From Methylibium sp964622685 (GTDB lineage Bacteria; Pseudomonadota; Gammaproteobacteria; Burkholderiales; Burkholderiaceae_C): a DNA stretch of 7,147 nucleotides. Position numbers and translations under genes: made by a program. The stretch spans positions 1 through 7,147 of the forward strand of contig CAZUUU010000177.1 in NCBI GenBank assembly GCA_964622685.1, given 5' to 3'. Under the pieces are notes generated by a model. The model was not told where the DNA came from, searched no databases, and saw only the letters and a list, made by a program, of their open reading frames with translations. Shown piece after piece: positions 1 to 5,300 of the stretch (within the stretch, counting starts at the first letter, position 1; every line of letters begins with the position of its first letter).

Positions 1-281
1 GAATCGACGCGGAAGGCCTTGGCGCGGTACAGGTCGCAATTGGTCAGGCGGTCGGTCCAGACCACGGTCCAGGTCGCGGTGGACGACTCGCCGGCGACCG
101 CCGCCGCGGCCTCCTCCGCATCGACGCCTTCCTGCGGCGTGATGCGGAACATCGCAATGACGTCGGTTGGCTTCGGCTCGTAGTCGGGCTGCCAGTAGCC
201 CATCTGCTTGTACTTCAGCACGCCGGCGGCATAGCGCTTCCTGGCGTCGGTGATGATTCCTTCGTCGGCGGGCTTGTTCAC
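1..281 (-). CDS. cbbL: RuBisCO large subunit, red-type form I (N-terminal part, runs off the left edge)
   Basis: The catalytic large subunit of ribulose-1,5-bisphosphate carboxylase/oxygenase, the CO2-fixing step of the Calvin-Benson-Bassham cycle. Only the first 93 codons plus two bases are present. The translation shows the family's N-terminal domain: GVLKYKQMGYWQPDYEPK at about residues 20-37, then FRITPQEGVD, EEAAAAVAGESSTATWT and VVWTDRLT. The forms KYKxMGYW and AVAGESSTATWT are those of red-type (IC/ID) enzymes, not the green-type KEYRxTYW. The start is GTG at 281, with GAGGAG (287-292) five bases upstream; the ATG at 284-286 is in another frame and meets a stop after two codons. It is divergent from cbbR, whose product normally activates it. 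The small subunit cbbS would be expected beyond the left edge. Identity is very secure; the start codon is fairly secure. Confidence 0.96.
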   Translation of the reverse strand, partial: MNKPADEGIITDARKRYAAGVLKYKQMGYWQPDYEPKPTDVIAMFRITPQEGVDAEEAAAAVAGESSTATWTVVWTDRLTNCDLYRAKAFRVD

Positions 282-392
282 TGCATCTCCTCGCTGGGCC
301 GCGTCGGTTGACGCCCGATGAAGCCCACGATAAGTTCCGATTGGACTAAGCGGAATTCAGAACTTCTTGGCCTCGACTTCAGATTTGCCTGA
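282..392. promoter_or_regulatory. Divergent cbbL/cbbR control region with CbbR-box-like motifs
   Basis: This 111-bp spacer separates divergent cbbL and cbbR, the usual place for CbbR to bind. The known CbbR/LysR pattern is TNA-N7/8-TNA. I see three fits: TGA-N7-TGA at 309-321, TAA-N7-TCA at 347-359 and TCA-N8-TGA at 379-392. The last lies inside a perfect TTCAG-N6-CTGAA inverted repeat (378-393). A second inverted repeat, TTCCG-N11-CGGAA, spans 335-355. The region is AT-richer than its surroundings. These motifs are short, so chance matches are possible; the support is their position and clustering. Confidence 0.6.
308..336 (+). promoter_or_regulatory. Candidate sigma70-type promoter for cbbR
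   Basis: TTGACG at 308-313 matches five of six bases of the -35 consensus. It is followed after 17 bp by TAAGTT (331-336), a weak -10 matching three of six. Transcription would start near 343, about 50 bases before cbbR. On the opposite strand CTTATC (334-329) could serve as a -10 for cbbL, with no good -35, as expected of an activator-dependent promoter. The two promoters would then overlap, so CbbR or polymerase bound at one could exclude the other. Sequence inspection only. Confidence 0.35.
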
Positions 393-1340
393 ATGAAGAA
401 TGTGACCTTCCGGCAGCTCAGGGTTTTCACCGAGGTGGCACGCCAGCTCAGCTTTGCGCGTGCCGCCGAGCACCTGCACCTGACGCCGCCGGCCGTGACG
501 ATGCAGGTCAAGGAGCTGGAGTCGCAGGTCGGCCTGCCGCTGTTCGAGCGCAGCGGCCGCAGCGTCGCGTTGACGACGGCCGGCGAGTACTACCTGGTCT
601 ATGCCAAGCGCCTGCTCGCGACGCTGAAGGACGCCGACGACGCGATGGCGCGCTTCCAGCGCCTCGAGACCGGACTGCTGACGATCGGCATGGTCAGCAC
701 CGCGAAGTACTTCGTGCCGCGGCTGCTGGCGCGCTTCCGCCAGGAGCACAGCGGCATCGACGTGAAGCTGCGGGTGACGCAGAACCGCGAGGAGCTGGTC
801 GAGCTGATGCATGCCAACGAGGTCGACCTCGCGATCATGGGCCGGCCGCCGCGCGAGCTGGCGACGCGCGCCGAGCCCTTCGCGGCCCATCCCTTCGTGT
901 TCGTCGCGCCGCCGGACCATGCGCTGCTGCGTGTCGGGCACCCGCCGCTGGACGCGCTGGCGCCCTACCCCTTCATCGTGCGCGAGCCCGGCTCCGGCAC
1001 GCGCAACGCGATGGAGGGCTTCTTCAAGGAGCACCGCTTCGAGCCGCGCATCAGCATGGAGATGTCGAGCAACGAGACCATCAAGCAGGCCGTGATGGCC
1101 GGCATGGGCCTGTCCTTCCTGTCGCTGCACACGATCGGCCTGGAGCTGCGCACCGGGCTGCTGCACCTGCTGGACGTGCAGGGCACGCCGGTGATGCGCA
1201 GCTGGAACGTCGTGCACCTGCTGTCCAAGCTGCTGTCGCCGTCGGCCGAGGCCTTCCGCTACTTCATCCTCGAGGAAGGCGAGGCCCACCTGGTCGCGCA
1301 CGACACGCCGCTGCTGTCTGCGGGCAGCGCGCATGCATAG
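393..1340 (+). CDS. cbbR: LysR-type transcriptional regulator CbbR of the Calvin cycle operon
   Basis: A 315-residue LysR-family regulator, a normal length. The winged helix-turn-helix lies at about residues 5-64 (FRQLRVFTEVARQLSFARAA, then LTPPAVTMQVKELE and LFERSGRSVALT). The LysR substrate-binding domain fills about 94-300. The stretches TIGMVSTAKYFVPRLLARF (97-115), LAIMGRPPREL (146-156), REPGSGTR (197-204) and SSNETIKQAVMAGMGLSFLSL (226-246) are those of CbbR proteins. CbbR responds to metabolites such as RuBP, PEP or NADPH, depending on species, and activates cbb genes; its divergence from cbbL fits. An in-frame TGA lies directly before the ATG, so translation cannot start further upstream. 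I see no Shine-Dalgarno, and an inverted repeat overlaps the start codon, which suggests autoregulation. Confidence 0.93.
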   Translation: MKNVTFRQLRVFTEVARQLSFARAAEHLHLTPPAVTMQVKELESQVGLPLFERSGRSVALTTAGEYYLVYAKRLLATLKDADDAMARFQRLETGLLTIGMVSTAKYFVPRLLARFRQEHSGIDVKLRVTQNREELVELMHANEVDLAIMGRPPRELATRAEPFAAHPFVFVAPPDHALLRVGHPPLDALAPYPFIVREPGSGTRNAMEGFFKEHRFEPRISMEMSSNETIKQAVMAGMGLSFLSLHTIGLELRTGLLHLLDVQGTPVMRSWNVVHLLSKLLSPSAEAFRYFILEEGEAHLVAHDTPLLSAGSAHA

Positions 1341-1353
1341 GTGCAGCGCGCAT
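1324..1353. repeat. 11-bp direct repeat GCAGCGCGCAT at the cbbR stop, upstream of fccA
   Basis: Two identical copies lie at 1324-1334 and 1343-1353, offset by 19 bp, close to two helical turns. The first is inside the last codons of cbbR and the second in the 73-bp gap before fccA. The palindrome ATGCAT (1333-1338) overlaps the end of the first copy. The arrangement could be an operator for fccAB, or chance in GC-rich sequence. No clear promoter is visible in the gap, although TTGCAA (1354-1359) could be a weak -35. Confidence 0.35.
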
Positions 1354-1413
1354 TTGCAAAGCCGCGCCTTGCTGGCACCATCCTGCGGCCACCGACCCAC
1401 CAGGAGACACAGG

Positions 1414-1743
1414 ATGAGAACAAGATCGACACTGCCGCGACTCGCCGCGGCACTGCTGGCCGGCGCGCTGGGCGCCGGCAGCGCCTGGGCCCAGGACGCC
1501 AACGCGCTGCAGGTGCGCAGCTGGGCCGCGACCTGCGCCAACTGCCACGGCACCGACGGCAAGTCGGTCGCGGTCGACAGCGGCCTGCAGCGCCTGGCCG
1601 GGCTGGACAAGGCCTACCTCGTCGAGCAGCTCAACGCCTTTCGCGACGGCAAGCGCCCGGCGACGGTGATGCACCAGCTCGCCAAGGGCTACACGCCGGC
1701 TCAGATCGAGGCCATCGCCGCCTACTTCGCGGCACAGAAGTGA
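1414..1743 (+). CDS. fccA: Monoheme cytochrome c subunit of flavocytochrome c sulfide dehydrogenase
   Basis: A 109-residue periplasmic c-type cytochrome. A Sec signal peptide (arginines, then a hydrophobic stretch at about 10-24, ending SAWA|QD) leaves a mature protein of about 83 residues. Heme attaches at CANCH (C41, C44, H45). The likely sixth heme ligand is M86 in ATVMHQLAKGYT, a pattern familiar from FccA and related c4/c5-like domains. It accepts electrons from the flavin subunit encoded just downstream and passes them to the respiratory or photosynthetic chain. With one heme it is like the Chlorobium subunit, not the diheme Allochromatium FccA or Paracoccus SoxE. The start is chosen because AGGAGA (1402-1407) lies six bases upstream and gives a clean signal peptide; an in-frame ATG at 1333 lies inside cbbR. 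The specific role rests largely on fccB; alone it would be a generic cytochrome c. Confidence 0.88.
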   Translation: MRTRSTLPRLAAALLAGALGAGSAWAQDANALQVRSWAATCANCHGTDGKSVAVDSGLQRLAGLDKAYLVEQLNAFRDGKRPATVMHQLAKGYTPAQIEAIAAYFAAQK

Positions 1744-1753
1744 GGAGATGGCC

Positions 1754-3022
1754 ATGCAAAGACGTTCACTGATCCAGGCCGGCGGTTCGATGGGCCTGCT
1801 GGGGCTGCTGGGGGGCTGCGCGAGTCCGCGCGTGCCCGAGTCGGCCAAGGTCGTCGTGATCGGCGGCGGCTACGGCGGCGCGACCGCGGCCAAGTACGTG
1901 CGGCTGCTGTCGGGCCACAAGATCGACGTGGTGCTGATCGAGCCCAACGACAGCTTCGTCTCCTGCCCGCTGAGCAACCTGGTACTCGAAGGGGCGCGCG
2001 ACCTCGCGTCGCTGGCCACGTCCTACGACGCGCTGCGCAGCCAGCACGGCGTGATCGTGGTCAAGGATGTCGCCTCGGCCATCGACCCGGCCAGGAAGAC
2101 CGTCAGCCTGGGCCGCGGCGGCAGCATCCGCTACGACAAGCTGATCGTCTCGCCCGGCATCGACCTGCAGTTCGACACGATCGCCGGCCTGGCCGAGGCC
2201 CAGGCCGCCGGCCGGGTGCTGCAGGCCTGGAAGGCCGGACCGGAGACGGTGGCGCTGCGCCGGCAGCTCGAGCAGATGCCCGATGGCGGCGTCTACGCGC
2301 TGACCGTCCCCGAGGCGCCCTACCGCTGCCCGCCCGGCCCCTACGAGCGCGTCGCGCTGGTCGCGTCCTACTTCAAGAAGGCCAAGCCGAAGTCCAAGGT
2401 CGTGCTGTTCGACGCCAACCAGGACGTCACCTCCAAGGGCGCGCTCTTCAAGAAGGCCTGGAGCGAGCTCTACCCCGGCATCATCGAGTACCGGCCGCAG
2501 CACAAGGTGGTCGGCGTCGAGGGCAGCACGCTGCGCTTCGAGATCCAGGAGAACTTCAAGGCCGACGTGCTGAACGTGCTGCCGCAGCAGCGCGCCGGGC
2601 GCATCGCGGTCGATGCCGGGCTGGCCAACTCCAACAAGCGCTGGGTCGGTGTCGACTACCTGACGTTCGAGTCGACCGCCGCCAAGGACATCCACGTGAT
2701 CGGCGACTCGATCCAGATCGCACCGGCGATGCCGAAATCCGGCCACATGGCCAACTCGCACGCCAAGGTGGCGGCTGCGGCCGTCGTGTCCACGCTGTCG
2801 GGCCTGGCGCCCAATCCGAAGCCGATGCTGACCAACACCTGCTACAGCTTCGTCGCACCGGAGCTGGTCGTGCACGTGGCCAGCGTGCACGAGTACGTCG
2901 AGGCCGAGAAGACCTTCAAGACGGTGGCCGGCTCGGGGGGCCTGTCGGGCGAGCGCAATGCGCTCGAGGCGCGCTACGCACTCGGTTGGGCCAAGAACAT
3001 CTGGTCCGACGCGCTCGGGTGA
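1754..3022 (+). CDS. fccB: Sulfide dehydrogenase flavoprotein subunit (FCSD large chain)
   Basis: A 422-residue FAD protein that oxidises sulfide to sulfur or polysulfide in the periplasm and passes electrons to FccA. The FAD-binding fold starts with VVVIGGGYGGATAAKY (33-48). C71 in SCPLSN matches the cysteine that binds FAD covalently in Allochromatium. C192 in YRCPPGPYER and C363 in NTCYS match the redox-active disulfide, and HVIGD (314-318) is the second FAD motif. The C-terminal FCSD domain runs from about 355 to the end. The N-terminus carries QRRSLIQ, a Tat-like twin arginine, and LGGC (C22), a possible lipobox, so the protein may be exported folded and lipid-anchored. The start at 1754 has GAGGAG ending six bases upstream; an ATG at 1748 abuts that site and is less likely. 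Only 10 bp separate it from fccA, so the two form an operon. SoxF is the equivalent name in sox clusters. Confidence 0.93.
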   Translation: MQRRSLIQAGGSMGLLGLLGGCASPRVPESAKVVVIGGGYGGATAAKYVRLLSGHKIDVVLIEPNDSFVSCPLSNLVLEGARDLASLATSYDALRSQHGVIVVKDVASAIDPARKTVSLGRGGSIRYDKLIVSPGIDLQFDTIAGLAEAQAAGRVLQAWKAGPETVALRRQLEQMPDGGVYALTVPEAPYRCPPGPYERVALVASYFKKAKPKSKVVLFDANQDVTSKGALFKKAWSELYPGIIEYRPQHKVVGVEGSTLRFEIQENFKADVLNVLPQQRAGRIAVDAGLANSNKRWVGVDYLTFESTAAKDIHVIGDSIQIAPAMPKSGHMANSHAKVAAAAVVSTLSGLAPNPKPMLTNTCYSFVAPELVVHVASVHEYVEAEKTFKTVAGSGGLSGERNALEARYALGWAKNIWSDALG

Positions 3023-3114
3023 CCCACCCCCGTTGCGCCTTCGGCGCTCCCCCTCCAGGGGGCGCCGCTGGCGGACCGGCGGAGCCGGNNNNNNNNNNGC
3101 TGCTGGGTGGGGTC
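3023..3114. repeat. GC-rich intergenic hairpin repeat, interrupted by a gap
   Basis: The sequence between the fccB stop and the convergent soxYZ stop is a nest of inverted repeats. GCGCC-TTC-GGCGC is at 3035-3047 and CCCCC-TCCA-GGGGG at 3049-3062. The latter extends outward as GGCG/CGCC (3043-3046 with 3063-3066). The outer arms CCCACCC (3023-3029) and GGGTGGG (3105-3111) are perfect complements. From memory, elements of this form (CCCACCCC, TGCGCCTTCGGCGC, CCCTCCAGGGGG, GGCGGAGCCGG) recur between genes in Burkholderiales genomes. It may end transcription from both sides, though it lacks a T tract. The Ns hide its middle. Confidence 0.65.
3089..3098. other. Assembly gap (ten Ns)
   Basis: Ten consecutive Ns replace sequence inside the hairpin repeat, just after GGCGGAGCCGG. 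A run of exactly ten is typical of a scaffold join of unknown true length. The gap probably reflects a repeated, strongly folding GC-rich stem. The link between fccB and soxYZ therefore rests on scaffolding. Confidence 0.97.
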
Positions 3115-3121
3115 CCCGGGC

Positions 3122-3904
3122 TCAGCTGAGCACAGCGTCGTCGGTGCGACTGGCGCCGCGGTTGTCGACCCACGCCAGCTGCAGCTTGTCGCCGGCCTTG
3201 GCGCCGCGCAGGCCGAACTGCAGGAAGGGGTTGCGCGACACGGCCGTGCCCCACTGCGCCGTCAGCACGGCCTGGCCGTTCAGCCGTGCGACGACCTGCT
3301 GGATGTGCCAGGCCGGGATCGCCCGGCCGTTGCCGTCCTTGCGCTGGCCGCTTTCCATCTCGTGCTTCATCAGCGCGCGCACCGTCGCCACGCCGCCCGC
3401 CGACGGCTGCACGCGGATCAGCGTCGGCTGAGGCGGACGCGGCGGCTCGGGATCGACGCTGGCGCCGCCGCAGCCGCCGAGCGTGATCTTGACCTCGCGG
3501 CGGGTCATCAGCACGCGGCCGTCCTTCAGCACCGCGAGCGCCAGCACCGGCGAGGTCTCCTGCATCTTCAGCCGCGTCAGGATCTGCGGCTCGATCGCGT
3601 CGCCGGGCTCGAAGATCGCCGACAGCAGCGTCGGATTGCGCTCCACGCCCAGCAGCAGCCGCGCCACCCCGGGCAGCGCACAGCCCAGCGTGACCGGCAC
3701 GACGCCACCGTCCTCGAAGAGCTCGGGCAGCTGCAGCTGCACCTCGGTGCTGGCCGTCGGCGCCGGGAGGTTCAGCGCCTTCAACAGCTGGGGCAGCGTC
3801 TTCGCATCGAAGGCCGCGCGCGCGAAGCCAGGCACGTCGTCGGCGCGCGCGCCGGCGGCCGCGACGGCCAGGGCGCTCAGCATGAGGTTTCGGCGGCGGA
3901 TCAC
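3122..3904 (-). CDS. soxYZ: SoxY-SoxZ fusion, thiosulfate-oxidation sulfur carrier
   Basis: A 260-residue periplasmic protein joining two proteins that normally form a heterodimer. Residues about 24-147 are SoxY-like, with RLKMQETSPV (111-120), TRREVKITLGGCGG (134-147) and the sulfur-carrying C145. A Pro-rich linker (about 148-161) leads to the SoxZ domain (about 162-260): ATVRALMKHEMESGQRKD (173-190), IPAWHIQQV, TAQWGTAVSRNPFLQF (215-230) and KAGDKLQLAWVDNRG (236-250). In the Sox pathway C145 would carry the sulfur chain between SoxAX, SoxB and SoxCD. The chosen GTG start gives IRRRNLML, a Tat-like signal ending near GARA|DD; SoxY is normally Tat-exported. There is no Shine-Dalgarno, and ATG at 3883 is the alternative start but would lose the arginines. 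No other sox gene is in the window. It could instead be a SoxYZ-like carrier for a quinoprotein dehydrogenase, but the intact GGCGG argues for sulfur chemistry. Confidence 0.88.
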   Translation of the reverse strand: MIRRRNLMLSALAVAAAGARADDVPGFARAAFDAKTLPQLLKALNLPAPTASTEVQLQLPELFEDGGVVPVTLGCALPGVARLLLGVERNPTLLSAIFEPGDAIEPQILTRLKMQETSPVLALAVLKDGRVLMTRREVKITLGGCGGASVDPEPPRPPQPTLIRVQPSAGGVATVRALMKHEMESGQRKDGNGRAIPAWHIQQVVARLNGQAVLTAQWGTAVSRNPFLQFGLRGAKAGDKLQLAWVDNRGASRTDDAVLS

Positions 3905-4000
3905 GGGGGCTAGGCTCGGGTGGACAAGGGCGACCGATGCTAGCGGAGCCGGCGCCTCGGCCTGCGGGTCGACACGCGGCGGCGCGATACTGACAGGGCC
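3905..4000. promoter_or_regulatory. Divergent spacer between soxYZ and the DUF3422 gene
   Basis: A 96-bp GC-rich spacer that must hold the start signals of both genes. On the minus strand TAGCAT (3942-3937) is a possible -10 for soxYZ, giving a short leader, but I find no matching -35. On the plus strand only a weak AGGG (3995-3998) lies close to the DUF3422 start. I see no convincing operator. Confidence 0.3.
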
Positions 4001-5281
4001 ATGCCGACCCGCCGACCCCACCCGCTGCGCACCTCGCTCCACAACGAGGTCCACGCACGCCCCTACGAGCGCATGCAGGCGCCGTTGACGATCTCGCACC
4101 TGGCCTTCGTCTGCGGCCTCGAGCAGCAGACCGCCGACCGCGCCCACCTCGAAGCCCTGCTGCGCGACCACCACCTGCCGCTGCCCGCACCCGGCGCGAG
4201 CCACCTCGGCATCGACCTGCCGGGCTGCCGGCTGCGCTGGGAGCGCCACACCGAGTTCGTGTCCTACACCGTGTGGCGGCCGCTGCGGCCGGAAGACGGC
4301 CCGGATGCCGCACCGGCCTACCGCAGCCTGCCGGCCGACTGGCTGGCCGCGGTGCCGGGCGAACTGCTGGTCGCCACCAACGTGCAGGTGCTGCTGCCGC
4401 GCGACGAGACGCTGCGCCAGACGGCCGAGCGCTGGCTCGATGCCGAGTCGCTGGTCGGCAGCGACATCGCCGACGGCGACCTGCAGATCTTCAGCGACTT
4501 CCGCCTGCACCCGGACGGCTACGGCCGCTGGCTGGTCGGCCTGCACAACCCCGCGGCGACGCCGCGGCGCCTGGGCCGCTACCTGCAGCGCCTGCTGGAG
4601 ATCGACACCTACCGGATGATGGCGCTGCTGGGCCTGCCGGCGGCGCGCGAGGTGGCGCGGCGGCTCGACGAACTGGAGCGCCAGCTCGCGGGCCTGGCCG
4701 ATGCCGGTCACGGCAGCAGCGGCTCCGAGGAAGCGGCCTTGCTGGACGCGCTGACGCGCCTGGCGCGCGAGGTCGAGGGCACCTATGCGCGCCACCACGG
4801 GCGCTTCTCGGCCTCGTCGGCCTACTTCGACCTCGTCGAGCAGCGCATCGACGAACTGCGCGAGGTCCGCGTCGAGGGCCTGCAGACGATCCGCGAGTTC
4901 ATCGACCGCCGCCTCAAGCCGGCGGTGACGACGACGCTGTGGGCCTCGCGGCGGCTGGGGGCGCTGTCCGAGCGCGTGTCGCGCGCCAGCGGCCTGCTGC
5001 GCACCCGCGTCGAGACGCTGCAGCAGGAGCACACCCGCGAGCTGCTCAGCACGATGAACGCGCGCCAGCACCTGCAGCTGCGGCTGCAGGCGGCCGTCGA
5101 AGGCCTGTCGGTCGCGGCCATCACCTACTACGGCGTCGGCCTGGTGGGTTACCTCGTGAAGGGCGCGCAGGCGCTGCACCTGCCGATCCCGGTCGAGGCG
5201 GTGATGGCGCTGGCGGTGCCGGTCATCGCCGTCGGCGCCTGGCTGGGCATGCGCCGCCTGCGCCGCCGCATCGAAGGCTGA
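4001..5281 (+). CDS. DUF3422 family membrane-anchored protein
   Basis: A 426-residue protein with the marks of the DUF3422 family, which is common in proteobacteria and has no established function. The N-terminal part has LHNEVHARPYE (13-23) and LRWERHTEFVSYTVWRP (78-94), the usual opening of this family. Then come LVATNVQVLLP (122-132) and DGYGRWLVGLHNP (172-184). Residues about 215-365 are mostly charged and helical, with probable coiled coils (for example 217-231 and 320-358). Two hydrophobic segments near the C-terminus (about 368-388 and 400-416) look like a transmembrane hairpin, followed by the basic end MRRLRRRIEG. The large N-terminal part is therefore probably cytoplasmic and tethered to the inner membrane. 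No catalytic motif is recognisable. The start lacks a good ribosome site but the N-terminus fits the family. It lies 19 bp upstream of aat and is probably co-transcribed with it. Confidence 0.85.
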   Translation: MPTRRPHPLRTSLHNEVHARPYERMQAPLTISHLAFVCGLEQQTADRAHLEALLRDHHLPLPAPGASHLGIDLPGCRLRWERHTEFVSYTVWRPLRPEDGPDAAPAYRSLPADWLAAVPGELLVATNVQVLLPRDETLRQTAERWLDAESLVGSDIADGDLQIFSDFRLHPDGYGRWLVGLHNPAATPRRLGRYLQRLLEIDTYRMMALLGLPAAREVARRLDELERQLAGLADAGHGSSGSEEAALLDALTRLAREVEGTYARHHGRFSASSAYFDLVEQRIDELREVRVEGLQTIREFIDRRLKPAVTTTLWASRRLGALSERVSRASGLLRTRVETLQQEHTRELLSTMNARQHLQLRLQAAVEGLSVAAITYYGVGLVGYLVKGAQALHLPIPVEAVMALAVPVIAVGAWLGMRRLRRRIEG

Positions 5282-5300
5282 GTCGGGCACCGGCGGCGCG

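Noticed and set aside
284..286. ATG on the minus strand as the cbbL start.
   Set aside because: It is out of frame with RuBisCO and meets TGA after two codons; the GTG at 281 is in frame.
1333..1413. An N-terminal extension of fccA from the ATG at 1333.
   Set aside because: It would overlap cbbR, has no ribosome site, and would put 27 polar residues before a clear signal peptide. The ATG at 1414 has AGGAGA at good spacing.
357..1610. A 417-residue minus-strand frame opposite cbbR and fccA.
   Set aside because: Its composition (Arg, Gln, His, Ala repeats) is that of a shadow frame, and the plus strand here holds two clearly recognised genes.
1748..1753. ATG at 1748 as the fccB start.
   Set aside because: It directly abuts GAGGAG, leaving no spacing; the ATG at 1754 is six bases away. 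The difference is only two residues.
1766..2890. A 374-residue minus-strand frame opposite fccB.
   Set aside because: No recognisable domain; composition typical of an antisense shadow; fccB is unambiguous.
2916..4313. A 465-residue minus-strand frame crossing the Ns.
   Set aside because: It includes unknown residues at the gap, is almost entirely Arg/Ala/Gly, and overlaps real genes in other frames.
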